Of a stretch of 29,063 nt of DNA, positions 20,250-28,665 are shown in pieces. The position numbers were made by a program, and so were the translations under genes. The stretch lies in NCBI GenBank assembly GCA_003343805.1, contig QAKM01000001.1, forward strand, positions 1-29,063. The letters run 5' to 3'. Every line of letters starts with the position of its first letter. Positions within the stretch are counted from its first letter, which is position 1. Origin of the DNA: Bacillota bacterium. Lineage in GTDB: Bacteria > Bacillota > Clostridia > Christensenellales > Borkfalkiaceae. Below the pieces are notes generated by a model that saw nothing but the letters and a program-made list of their open reading frames with translations, did not search any database and was not told the origin of the DNA.

Positions 20250-22082
20250 GTGAAAAAGCTGAAGTGGATCGCTATGGCACTTGTTTTGGTGCTGGGCATG
20301 GCTGCATTTGCGGCTTGTAAGCCGGATGAGCCCGAAACGCCCGTCTATACCGTCACTTATTATGACGGCACGACCGTCTTGAAGACGGAAGAAGTGGAAG
20401 AGGGCGGCTACGCGACCGATTGGGAACCCGAAGCCAAAGAGGGCATGGAGTTCTCGGATTGGTATGTCGATGCGGGGCTCAACCGCGTCTTTGACTTTGA
20501 GGGAGAAGCCATCACTGCCGATAAGAGCCTGTATGCAGGCTATGTCGCAGTCGGTACCGACGATACGCGCACTTGGGCGATCGTGGGCAGCGGGCAGGGA
20601 GACATCCTCTCGTCGAGCGCCTGGGGCACGGTCATCACCGACGTCCATGCGCTGGAAAAGACGGAGGGTGAAAACGAGTTTACGATCACGCTCGATCTCT
20701 ATGAGGACGATCAGTTCCAGTTTGCGACGGATACGAGCTGGATGAACCAGCGCGGCTTCGGCTACATCCCCCTTGCCGACCGCACCATGACGGTGGACGG
20801 CGAGGAAGTGACACCCTTCTCGGGCGGCGGCGGGATCGGCGAGACTGCCGACAAACAGAGCAACATCATCGTCGAATACCCCGGGAACTACACCTTTACG
20901 CTGACGACCTATCCCGACGAGGACTACTATGACGACAACGTAAACAACGGGCAGGTCTCCATCAGCAATTTCGATACCATTACATATGAATACAACGGAC
21001 CTGCCGCAGAGCTTTCCTCCACCGTGACCGAGTTCTACATCAAGGGGCAGGATATCACGCAGTGGGGCGATCTGTATAATCCCGCTACGCAGATGACGCG
21101 CGTCGGCTCCACCTATACGCTCACCGTCTATCTGAAAGCGGGCGACCAGGTCATGTTCACGAGCCTGAACGTCGACCGTGAGACAGGGGAAAGCACCGTC
21201 GGCACGACGTACATCAATGTGACCAACCTCGACGAAGAGAGTGCTTCGCTCTTTACGGCTGCGGGCAATAACATGACCGTCAACACGTCGGGCGAATACA
21301 CCTTCACCTACGATGCAGACAGCAAAACACTCAGCGCGGCGCTCGATGAGGATGCAACGCTTGTAGAGGCGGACTATTATCTCGACGGCAGCTTCGGCGG
21401 GCTTTCCTGGAACCAATCGTTCTACGATCCCGACTACAAGTTTACCGCCGCGGGGAACGACGTCTATACCCTTGACGGCATCGAACTTGCCGCCGGCGAC
21501 GAGATCGTCATCCAATCGTTTACGCAGGGCGCGACGGAGGAGAGCGGCGAGAAACTTGCTGCCTACAACTTCCGTTACTACCGCGGCACGGACGGCGCCT
21601 TCGAGGCGGCGGACGCGAACAATAACAACTACAACATTGCCGTCGTGACGGCGGGAACGTACAATATCGAATTTGACGCTTATGCCAAGATCATCACCAT
21701 CGTACCTGCCGATATGCAGCACACGGTGTATATCAAGGGCAGTTTCGTCGAAGGCTGGAAGATCACCGACGAAAACGGTGAACTCATCGACGATTATAAG
21801 CTCGAGGAAACTTCGGACGGCGTGTTCGAGATCACGATGACCATCACGGACGAGATGGTGAATGGCGCGACGTGGCAGGCAGGGCTGCAGCTCGATACGA
21901 CGACGGGCAGCGACGGCACGTTCATCGGCGCAGGTGCGCTGGGCGAGGACGCGGCAGACAATGTCAACGCGCTCTTCCGCCCCGAAACGGGAGGCAACCT
22001 CACTTCGACGACGGCAGGGACTTACCGCTTTGTGTATGACCTCAATACGGGCGAACTGAATATTTACGAAGTAACGGCTTAA
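20250..22082 (+). CDS. Surface lipoprotein with InlB-type repeat and starch-binding-like modules, locus 2
   Basis: The 610-residue paralogue of the locus 1 lipoprotein has a signal peptide ending in FAAC (C23). An InlB-type repeat covers about 33-99 (VEEGGYATDW, then LYAGYV). Four beta-rich modules follow, starting near TRTWAIVGSGQGD (108), EFYIKGQDITQWGD (264), ADYYLDGSFGGLSW (376) and HTVYIKGSFVEGW (491). It therefore has one more module than locus 1. Sequences such as NEFTITLDLY and DQFQFA are shared with the other copy. Its role is probably surface capture of starch or maltodextrin. The start is GTG at 20250 with GGAGG eight bases upstream; the nearby ATG at 20245 hits a stop at its third codon. 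It forms a single-gene unit ended by a strong terminator. The ligand is inferred. Confidence 0.8.
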   Translation: MKKLKWIAMALVLVLGMAAFAACKPDEPETPVYTVTYYDGTTVLKTEEVEEGGYATDWEPEAKEGMEFSDWYVDAGLNRVFDFEGEAITADKSLYAGYVAVGTDDTRTWAIVGSGQGDILSSSAWGTVITDVHALEKTEGENEFTITLDLYEDDQFQFATDTSWMNQRGFGYIPLADRTMTVDGEEVTPFSGGGGIGETADKQSNIIVEYPGNYTFTLTTYPDEDYYDDNVNNGQVSISNFDTITYEYNGPAAELSSTVTEFYIKGQDITQWGDLYNPATQMTRVGSTYTLTVYLKAGDQVMFTSLNVDRETGESTVGTTYINVTNLDEESASLFTAAGNNMTVNTSGEYTFTYDADSKTLSAALDEDATLVEADYYLDGSFGGLSWNQSFYDPDYKFTAAGNDVYTLDGIELAAGDEIVIQSFTQGATEESGEKLAAYNFRYYRGTDGAFEAADANNNNYNIAVVTAGTYNIEFDAYAKIITIVPADMQHTVYIKGSFVEGWKITDENGELIDDYKLEETSDGVFEITMTITDEMVNGATWQAGLQLDTTTGSDGTFIGAGALGEDAADNVNALFRPETGGNLTSTTAGTYRFVYDLNTGELNIYEVTA

Positions 22083-22092
22083 CGGACACAAA

Positions 22093-22129
22093 GATCGGAC
22101 GGCTTTTAAGCCGTCCGATCGGATTTTTA
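22093..22129 (+). terminator. Terminator between the locus 2 lipoprotein and the repressor gene
   Basis: A 13-bp stem, GATCGGACGGCTT (22093-22105) with AAGCCGTCCGATC (22108-22120), is followed by GGATTTTTA. The repressor gene ends at 22127 from the other side, so the structure serves convergent genes; its T-tract favours the plus strand. Confidence 0.9.
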
Positions 22130-22924
22130 TGAGACTTTGAAGATGTGCTGCTTACAGGGTTCGTGCGAAAGAGCAAGGCGGATACACGCGGCAGCGCGTT
22201 CGGCGGTCCGCCTCTCCAATCCATCGGGGCAGAACACGTCTTTTCGGCCCGAGAGCGCTTCAAAAAGCACCGTCTGCGTGATGAAACAATTCCCTTCGGG
22301 AATGGAGGCAAGGTCGGAAACCCCGCGCACAAAGGTGACGTTTTCAAATGCCCCTTCGATCTCCCTTTTCAGCGTTTCGTCGCGGGGCGGGATGCAGACA
22401 TAGCGGTAAGGAGCTTGAAAATGCGCGTCCGCCTGCGCTCTGAGCGCCGCATAGTCGGGCGCGATCTCAAAGAAGAGCGCATCGTCGATGCGGCAGTCCA
22501 CCGAAAGGATGGGGATAAAATTGCTTTCGCCGAGCGCGAAGAACTGCTCTCTCGTCAAAAAGAAGGTGACGATGGCGTCCGCCGTGTTGACGCGCTCGGG
22601 AACGGACGGCAAAAGCACGATGTTTGCGTCCTCTTCGCGCGCGACGGCAATGAGTTCCTCCAAAAAATCAAGGCACATCGCCCGTTCGAGGGCGTTGAGA
22701 TCGGAAGGAAGATAGACGCCGACCATCTGCCGCGCAACGGCGGTGCGCATATTCTGCGCAAAGGCGTTGGGGCGGTAGCCGAGCATATTGACGACCTGCC
22801 ACACCTTCTTTTTTGTCTCTTCGCTGATCTTCTGATCCTTTCGGTCGTTGAGGACGTAAGAGACGGTCGCTTTGCACACGCCCGCCGCCTCGGCGACATC
22901 CTTGATCGTAACTTTTTTGTTCAT
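22127..22924 (-). CDS. LacI-family repressor with a single HTH, locus 2
   Basis: The 265-residue regulator has a normal LacI DNA-binding domain (about 4-52, VTIKDVAEAAGVCKATVSY) and hinge (GYRPNAFAQNMRT). Its effector domain (about 60-265) is clearly shorter than the usual 270 residues. This domain is related to that of the tandem-HTH protein: both share a DALFF or DPLFF segment and FIPI followed by V or L. The recognition helix CKATVS differs from SSATVS and STATVS in locus 1, in line with the different operators. The ATG at 22924 lies one base after the predicted transcription start, so the mRNA should be nearly leaderless; an ATG at 22933 lies inside the -10 box and is unlikely. The gene lies between the lipoprotein gene and the GH13 operon, facing backwards. 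Confidence 0.9.
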   Translation of the reverse strand: MNKKVTIKDVAEAAGVCKATVSYVLNDRKDQKISEETKKKVWQVVNMLGYRPNAFAQNMRTAVARQMVGVYLPSDLNALERAMCLDFLEELIAVAREEDANIVLLPSVPERVNTADAIVTFFLTREQFFALGESNFIPILSVDCRIDDALFFEIAPDYAALRAQADAHFQAPYRYVCIPPRDETLKREIEGAFENVTFVRGVSDLASIPEGNCFITQTVLFEALSGRKDVFCPDGLERRTAERAAACIRLALSHEPCKQHIFKVS

Positions 22925-22931
22925 AGTTCTC

Positions 22932-22960
22932 ATTATAATCGGAATTTTGTATTTTGTCAA
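22932..22960 (-). promoter_or_regulatory. Promoter of the locus 2 repressor, with a -10 box on both strands
   Basis: On the minus strand TTGACA (22960-22955), a 17-bp spacer and TATAAT (22937-22932) match consensus fully. The bases ATTATAAT (22932-22939) also give TATAAT on the plus strand, where the GH13 operon starts 39 nt further on. No good plus-strand -35 box is visible, so the divergent promoter would be weak or need an activator. Confidence 0.8.
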
Positions 22961-22977
22961 TATCGTGGAGCAAACGT

Positions 22978-24666
22978 ATGCAAGAACAGGCAATGTATCA
23001 CAAACCGGAGACGCAGTACGCCTATGCCCTCTCCGAAAACAGCGTGGCGCTGCGGCTGAGGACGGCAAAGGAGGATACCCCGGAAGTTTCGGTACTCTAC
23101 GGCGGAAAGTATGATTTTGCCCGAAAGCGCCGCGAAAAAGCCATGCGCCTTTGCTGTTCCGACCGCCTTTTCAACTATTATACGGCGGAGCTGGAGCTTT
23201 CCGACGTGCGCCTTGTCTATGTCTTTCGCATCCGGGAGAGGGGAAAGACCTACTATTATTCGGAGGACGGGCTTTCGGAACATTTCGCCTTCGATCTGAG
23301 CTATTACAACGCCTTCCAGATCGCTTATCTCAACGCGGCGGATATCCATTGCCCCGTGCAATGGATGCAGGATGCGCGGTTTTATCAGATCTTCATCGAC
23401 CGCTTCTTCCGCGGCAACCAAGAAAAGGACGATTCCTATATTACGCTTCCGTGGGGAGAATTGCCGACGCCCAAGAGCTTTGCGGGCGGAGATCTCAAAG
23501 GCATTACGAAAAAGCTGCCTTATCTCCATGAGCTGGGCGTCAACGCGCTCTATCTGACGCCCGTCTTTGAGTCGGTGAGCAATCATAAATACGACACCCA
23601 GGATTACTTTGCGATCGACGAGATGTTCGGCGGGGAGAAAGACTTCCGTAAATTCATGCAGGCGGCGCACGAGGCGGGATTTCACGTTGTCCTGGATGCC
23701 GTATTCAACCACGTCAGCGAACGGTGCTTACAGTTCCGCGACGTGCTGCAAAACGGGAGAGCTTCCCGCTATTTCGACTGGTTTCTCATCGACGGGGACA
23801 AAGTCGACAGGCAAAAAGTCAACTATCAATGCTTTGCCGCCTGCGACTATATGCCCAAGTGGAACACTTCTTGCGAAGAGGTGCAGCACTTCCTCATCGG
23901 CGTGGCGCTGCACTATATGAAGGAGTACGGCGTGGACGGCTGGCGGCTGGATGTTTCGGACGAAGTCTCGCACGATTTCTGGCGCAAATTCCGCGCCGCC
24001 GTCAAGGCGGAAAACGGAGCGTGCGTCATCATCGGCGAAAACTGGCATGACGCCAACCCCTATCTTCGGGGCGATCAGTATGACAGCATCATGAACTACG
24101 CCTTTACCAAGGCGTGCCTCGATGCGTTTGCGTTCGGAACGCTCGATGCTACGGGCTTTGCGGAAAAGCTCAACGAGCTTCTGATGCGCAACACCGATAC
24201 CGTCAACGGCATGATGCTGAATCTGTTGGACAGCCACGATACGCACCGCTTTTTGACACAGGTCGGGGGCGATATCCAAAAACTCGGATGCGCACTCGCC
24301 GTTCTCTATCTCTTTGTCGGCGCGCCGTGCATCTATTACGGAACGGAGATTGGCATGGAGGGCGGGTACGACCCCGACTGCCGCCGCACGATGGACTGGG
24401 CGCGCGCGGAGGAGCGGCCGCCCCTTTGGCGGCTCGTGCAGCAGCTTGCCGCTTGCAAACGGGAAAGCGCCGCCCTGCACGGGACGAAGGCAAAACTATG
24501 GGCGGAGGGCGATCTCTTCTTTCTGGAACGCGGCGAAACGAACAAGCTGCGGCTCACCGTCAATTTCGGGAAAGAGCAGCCGCTGACCGATAGACTCATT
24601 CTGACGAACGCGGAAAGCGTCCTCAATCAATACACATTTATGATCGAAAAGATCGGGGAGGGATGA
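22978..24666 (+). CDS. Cytoplasmic GH13 amylase (neopullulanase/cyclomaltodextrinase type), locus 2
   Basis: The 562-residue paralogue of the 13531 enzyme has no signal peptide. It has a CBM34-like N-terminal domain (1-120) and the catalytic regions DAVFNH (240-245), GWRLDVSDE with nucleophile D325, IIGEN with acid/base E354 and LLDSHDT with the third aspartate. Residue numbering is the same as in locus 1 through at least residue 360. The two therefore have very likely the same general reaction on maltodextrins, perhaps with different chain-length or branch preference. The ATG at 22978 is chosen because GGAG lies seven bases upstream and the N-terminus then aligns with locus 1. It starts the second transcription unit of locus 2 and ends 1 nt before the binding-protein start. 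Confidence 0.93.
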   Translation: MQEQAMYHKPETQYAYALSENSVALRLRTAKEDTPEVSVLYGGKYDFARKRREKAMRLCCSDRLFNYYTAELELSDVRLVYVFRIRERGKTYYYSEDGLSEHFAFDLSYYNAFQIAYLNAADIHCPVQWMQDARFYQIFIDRFFRGNQEKDDSYITLPWGELPTPKSFAGGDLKGITKKLPYLHELGVNALYLTPVFESVSNHKYDTQDYFAIDEMFGGEKDFRKFMQAAHEAGFHVVLDAVFNHVSERCLQFRDVLQNGRASRYFDWFLIDGDKVDRQKVNYQCFAACDYMPKWNTSCEEVQHFLIGVALHYMKEYGVDGWRLDVSDEVSHDFWRKFRAAVKAENGACVIIGENWHDANPYLRGDQYDSIMNYAFTKACLDAFAFGTLDATGFAEKLNELLMRNTDTVNGMMLNLLDSHDTHRFLTQVGGDIQKLGCALAVLYLFVGAPCIYYGTEIGMEGGYDPDCRRTMDWARAEERPPLWRLVQQLAACKRESAALHGTKAKLWAEGDLFFLERGETNKLRLTVNFGKEQPLTDRLILTNAESVLNQYTFMIEKIGEG

Positions 24667-24667
24667 T

Positions 24668-26128
24668 ATGACAAAGACGATCGCGTTGTTCCTTGCCCAT
24701 GCGCTCGCCGTCATCGCGGTCATGACGACCTTCGGGGTACTCGGGCTGCAGCGGGAGGATCAGGAAGCGCAGGAACGCTTTACAGGCGTTCTGGAAGAAA
24801 ATGTGACCTTGCAGATCCTCGACAACGATACGGCGAAGGAGACGGGGTATCTTGACGAGCTTCTCAGCGCCTTTAACGAAGAATATGCGCAATACGGCAT
24901 CAAGGCGGTGGACGCCAACATGGGCGCCTATACCGACCTCGAAAAGCTCGGCCCTGCGGGGTACGGACCCGATGTCGTCTATCAGGCGAACGACGTCCTC
25001 ATGCGCTATGCGCTCAACAAGCACATCCAGCCCCTTCCCGTCGAGGAGATGGAAGCCTATTCTCAGATCCCCAAAGAGGCCTGGGATGCCTATCGGATGC
25101 AGATGGGAGAGGCGGAGTACACCTTCGCCGTTCCCGTCAACGTGCAGGAGCCCCTTCTCTACTACCGCAAAGACCTGCTCCCCGAAAATTGGCAGGAGGG
25201 ATGGGACGACGACAAGAACGGCGTCCCCGACATGGTGGAAAACTGGGCGGATCTTTACGCTTTTTCCGCCGAGATCAAATCCTCCTCCAACGGCACGAAA
25301 TTCGGCTATATGAAGTCTTTGAACGATCAGTACTTTGCCGCAGGATATTTCCTCTCCTACGGCGGCTATATCTTCGGGAAGGACGAGACGGGCGCGTTCG
25401 ATACGGAAGACATCGGGCTCTCCGCGGGCGAATCGTATAAGGGCGCGCGCATCATCCGCCAGCTTGCAGCCATCATGGACAACAACTGCGCGGACGACAC
25501 CATCACGACTTCCGCCTATGAACTTCTCGGCAACGGCACCTATTTTGCAACGATGACGACGCCCGACGTCTATGAATCGTTCGTGGAAAACTTTGCCTCC
25601 TCCTGGAGCCGCACGCACCGCGACTGGACGGAGGAAGAGGTGGACGCCTATGTGCGGGAAAATCTCGTCATGACCAAAGTGCCCGCCCTCCCTGTGAGCG
25701 GAGATCTTTATGACCGCGAGGGCGAGACAATGGACATGACCGTCATGGGCGGCATCAACGGCTATGCCGTCAGCTCGTACACGAAGGCACCCAACGCGGC
25801 GCTTGCGTTTTTGGAATTTGCCTCGCGCAAGGAATGGATCGCACGGCGGTGCGAACTTCTGGGCATCGTTCCCGCCCGTGCGGACGTCGTGGAAGAAGAG
25901 GGCGGCGTTGCGGAAGATGTTTTTGACGATCTTCTGAACGGCCGCATCTATATCATGCCGGGCGAGCGCGCCATGACGCAGGTATGGGCAAGCCTCGGGA
26001 GCCTTCTGCGCTTTATCGCGGAGGACGGCCTCGCAAACGGCACGGCCTACGACACGGACGACAAACTCATCGCGGCGATGAAAAAGCTCGATGAGGATAT
26101 TTACAGCGCCATCCATACGCTCAGTTAA
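24668..26128 (+). CDS. Maltodextrin-type solute-binding protein without lipobox, locus 2
   Basis: The 486-residue paralogue of the 15189 protein has the same MalE-family layout, including YQANDVLMRYALNKHI and YYRKDLLPENW. The calcium-like loop DDDKNGVPDMVE (180-191) is also kept. The N-terminus forms a hydrophobic helix (about 5-27, ending TTFGVLGLQRED), but there is no cysteine where locus 1 has LTAC, and no clear signal peptidase I site. The protein is therefore probably held in the membrane by an uncleaved helix, or it is secreted. The sequence is otherwise intact, so it should function with MalF/MalG of locus 2. GGGGAGGG before the ATG is a strong ribosome site. Confidence 0.9.
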   Translation: MTKTIALFLAHALAVIAVMTTFGVLGLQREDQEAQERFTGVLEENVTLQILDNDTAKETGYLDELLSAFNEEYAQYGIKAVDANMGAYTDLEKLGPAGYGPDVVYQANDVLMRYALNKHIQPLPVEEMEAYSQIPKEAWDAYRMQMGEAEYTFAVPVNVQEPLLYYRKDLLPENWQEGWDDDKNGVPDMVENWADLYAFSAEIKSSSNGTKFGYMKSLNDQYFAAGYFLSYGGYIFGKDETGAFDTEDIGLSAGESYKGARIIRQLAAIMDNNCADDTITTSAYELLGNGTYFATMTTPDVYESFVENFASSWSRTHRDWTEEEVDAYVRENLVMTKVPALPVSGDLYDREGETMDMTVMGGINGYAVSSYTKAPNAALAFLEFASRKEWIARRCELLGIVPARADVVEEEGGVAEDVFDDLLNGRIYIMPGERAMTQVWASLGSLLRFIAEDGLANGTAYDTDDKLIAAMKKLDEDIYSAIHTLS

Positions 26129-26139
26129 AGGAGGAGGAT

Positions 26140-27531
26140 ATGGAAAAGAACGTCAACAAGGTAGCAGAAGGGAGCGCGCCGCGGTGGCTCGGCCAATTCG
26201 CGGGCGCGGTCAGGAAAAAATGGGCGGGGTTCTCGGAGATCGTAACGCACGGGAACTTCCGCGTCGCCTGCTCCATGTTCCTGATGGGAACGGGGCAGAT
26301 GATGTATAAACAGTGGGCAAAGGGCGCCCTCTATCTCCTGATCCAGGCGGGATTTTTTGCTTACTTCATTTTGGTGGGCGCCGCAGACCTGTTCGGGCTC
26401 TTTACGCTGGGAACGGTGGAGGCAAACCCGTGGTACGGCATCGAGGGCGACGATTCCGTCCTGATGCTCATCACGGGCATCCTCTCCGTCATCATGCTCA
26501 TCCTTTATCTCGCGCTGTATGCGGCAAATGTCAAAGGGACCTATGAGGCGCAGAAACGCGTCAAAGCGGGTAAACGGCCCTTCACATTTCTCGAGGACGT
26601 CAAGCAGCTCTTCGACCAAAAGTTCTATAAGACGGTCCTCTTTCTCCCCGTGCTGGGTGTCAGCGTGTTCAGCATCCTTCCCATCGTCTTCATGATCCTC
26701 ATCGCCTTCACCAACTACGGCGGCGACATCGTGCCGCCCCGCCTCGTCGACTGGGTGGGCTTTGAAAACTTCGGCAAGCTCGTGGCGGTGGGCGAATATG
26801 CGACGACCTTCTTCAAGATCTTCGGCTGGAACATCCTCTGGGCGGTGCTCTCTACGGGCATCAACTACTTCAGCGGGCTGGCGCTCGCGCTCCTTCTCAA
26901 TAAGTCCTGCGTCAAAGGAAAGGTGTTCTGGCGGTTTTTCCCCATCCTCGCTTATGCGATCCCCGGATTCATCACGATGCACGGCTTTAAGTTCATGTTC
27001 GCAAACGGCGGTCCCATTAACTACTATATCACGCAGGGCGGAGATGATGCGATCTTTTTCTTCGGCGCAAATTCCACCTGGCCCGCGCGCTTCATCGGAC
27101 TCATGGTCAATGCCTGGATCAGCATCCCGTCCTCCATGCTGCTCGCAACGGGCATCCTCTCCAACGCCAACAAAGACCAATACGAGGCGGCGAAAATCGA
27201 CGGCGCCAACGCCTTCCAGCAATTCTGGTACTTGACGCTCCCCTTCGTGGTGTTCGCGACGACGCCCGTCATCCTCTCGCAGTTCATCGGCAACTTCAAC
27301 AACTTCGGCGTCTTTTACTTCCTTCGGAGCGACGTGGCGGAATCGGCGGGGTATGTGCTTGCCAACGACACCGACCTTCTCATCAACTGGCTGTATAAGA
27401 TGTCCATCGACAACAACTATTACTCCATCGGCGCGGCGATCAGCCTCATCATCTTCCTCATCACCTCGGTGATATCGCTCGTCGTCTACATCTTTTCGCC
27501 TTCTTACAGGCAGGAGGAGACCTATCGATGA
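26140..27531 (+). CDS. MalF-type sugar ABC permease, locus 2
   Basis: The 463-residue permease is parallel to the 16671 product, with the same long N-terminal extension (MGTGQMMYKQWAKGALYLL and extra helices). The core begins at about FYKTVLFLPVLGVSVFSILP and has the EAA loop YEAAKIDGANAFQQFWYLTLP. The N-terminal tail is about 30 residues longer than in locus 1. AAAGGAGGAGG precedes the ATG, 11 nt after the binding-protein gene. It forms the import channel with the 27528 product. Confidence 0.92.
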   Translation: MEKNVNKVAEGSAPRWLGQFAGAVRKKWAGFSEIVTHGNFRVACSMFLMGTGQMMYKQWAKGALYLLIQAGFFAYFILVGAADLFGLFTLGTVEANPWYGIEGDDSVLMLITGILSVIMLILYLALYAANVKGTYEAQKRVKAGKRPFTFLEDVKQLFDQKFYKTVLFLPVLGVSVFSILPIVFMILIAFTNYGGDIVPPRLVDWVGFENFGKLVAVGEYATTFFKIFGWNILWAVLSTGINYFSGLALALLLNKSCVKGKVFWRFFPILAYAIPGFITMHGFKFMFANGGPINYYITQGGDDAIFFFGANSTWPARFIGLMVNAWISIPSSMLLATGILSNANKDQYEAAKIDGANAFQQFWYLTLPFVVFATTPVILSQFIGNFNNFGVFYFLRSDVAESAGYVLANDTDLLINWLYKMSIDNNYYSIGAAISLIIFLITSVISLVVYIFSPSYRQEETYR

Positions 27532-28373
27532 AAAAAAGCAAAAGCATCAGAGCAAGCCGCGCCGTCGATGCCGCGATCACCTATACGATCCTCATCGCGG
27601 TCGCCGTGTTCTTTTTCTTCCCGTGCCTGTGGCTCATCCTCGCGTCCTTCTCAGATTCGGGCTCGCTCTATACGCTCAAAGGGTTTTTCCCCGAAGCGTT
27701 CAGCTTCCGCAATTATCAAAACCTGTTCACCGATACGCAGATGTATAACTACCCCGAATGGTTCGGGAATACCCTGTTCGTAGCGGTCCTGAGCTGCCTG
27801 TTCGGGACGCTCCTCACCATCCTGACGGCGTACTGTATGTCGCGCTTCCAGTTCAAGAGCCGCAAAGCGCTCATGAAAACGACGCTCGTTTTGGGGATGT
27901 TCCCTTCCTTCATGGCAATGACGGCGGTGTTCCTCCTCATGACGCAGTTCAATTTCATCAACAACCATTGGGGGCTCATCCTCATCTACTCCGCGCAGGC
28001 GCCGATGGGCTACATGGTGCAAAAGGGCTTCTTCGACACCATCCCTTCCTCCATCGACGAAGCGGCGCGGCTGGACGGGGCGACCAACTTTCAGGTATTC
28101 GCCAAGATCATCCTGCCCCTTTCCAAGCCCATCCTTGTCTATACGGCGCTCACGTCCTTCACCTGGCCGTGGTCGGACTTCATCCTTCCGCAGATGCTGC
28201 TGCCCACGATGGACAACTGGACGGTCGCCGTGGGGCTCATGTACCTCGACGAAACGGAATTTGCGCGCTTTGCCGCAGGCTCCATCTTCATTGCGGTGCC
28301 CATCGTCATCCTCTACTTCTGCCTTGTGAAGTATATGGTCAACGGGATGTCGGCAGGCGCCGTCAAAGAGTAA
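27528..28373 (+). CDS. MalG-type sugar ABC permease, locus 2
   Basis: The 281-residue permease has six helices and the EAA loop DEAARLDGATNFQVFAKIILP. It overlaps the end of the MalF-type gene by 4 nt (ATGA), as in locus 1. The ending GMSAGAVKE matches GGSAGAVKE of locus 1. It is the last gene of locus 2; no ATPase gene follows, and the conserved element copy B begins right after it. Confidence 0.93.
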   Translation: MKKSKSIRASRAVDAAITYTILIAVAVFFFFPCLWLILASFSDSGSLYTLKGFFPEAFSFRNYQNLFTDTQMYNYPEWFGNTLFVAVLSCLFGTLLTILTAYCMSRFQFKSRKALMKTTLVLGMFPSFMAMTAVFLLMTQFNFINNHWGLILIYSAQAPMGYMVQKGFFDTIPSSIDEAARLDGATNFQVFAKIILPLSKPILVYTALTSFTWPWSDFILPQMLLPTMDNWTVAVGLMYLDETEFARFAAGSIFIAVPIVILYFCLVKYMVNGMSAGAVKE

Positions 28374-28378
28374 GTTCT

Positions 28379-28462
28379 TCCTCCGCACACGGCGGGGCGT
28401 TCCCTCCCCCGTTCGCTCCGCCGCGTGCAAATTTCATAAGGAAGGCGCGCTATGGCGGTTCC
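28379..28462 (+). repeat. Conserved non-coding element, copy B (after locus 2)
   Basis: This copy matches 18844-18921 closely, including the unchanged right arm CCGCCGCGTGC (28418-28428), AAATTTCATAAGG and AGGCGCGCT. The left arm GCACACGGCGG (28385-28395) has one mismatch in the stem. It lies in the same position as copy A, directly after the MalG-type gene. Confidence 0.7.
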
Positions 28463-28496
28463 CCGCTTTCGCGCCGCCGGGATCAATTTTACACAA

Positions 28497-28527
28497 AAGG
28501 CTGCCCTTCGATCGGGCAGCCTTGTTT
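28497..28527 (+). terminator. Terminator of locus 2
   Basis: AAGGCTGCCC (28497-28506) pairs with GGGCAGCCTT (28514-28523), followed by GTTTC. The minus-strand side has CCTTTTGTG, so it could also stop transcription coming from the tRNA operon. Confidence 0.8.
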
Positions 28528-28621
28528 CATACTGTTTGAATCGATAAATCTTTCCCGCCCGATTGATAGGACGGAAAAACTCATCTATACTATAAACTGA
28601 GCCGAAAATGGAAACACGGGC

Positions 28622-28665
28622 AAAAAAACAAAGATGAGAGAACATCTTCGTCCTCCCATCTTTGT
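28622..28665 (-). terminator. Terminator of the tRNA operon
   Basis: On the minus strand ACAAAGATG starts at the last base of tRNA-Leu and pairs with CATCTTTGT (28636-28628), followed by a run of T (28628-28622). It sits immediately after the last tRNA. Confidence 0.8.

Noticed and set aside
20229..22091. 620-codon open frame on the minus strand, opposite the locus 2 lipoprotein
   Set aside because: It is a shadow of a GC-rich gene with biased codons. The product is rich in R, V, H and D with no domain, and the plus strand has a signal peptide, promoter, ribosome site and terminator.
11801..28373. Two similar sugar loci considered as an assembly duplication
   Set aside because: Proteins differ throughout, module number and gene order differ, and the operators are different. 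It is an old duplication or separate acquisition.
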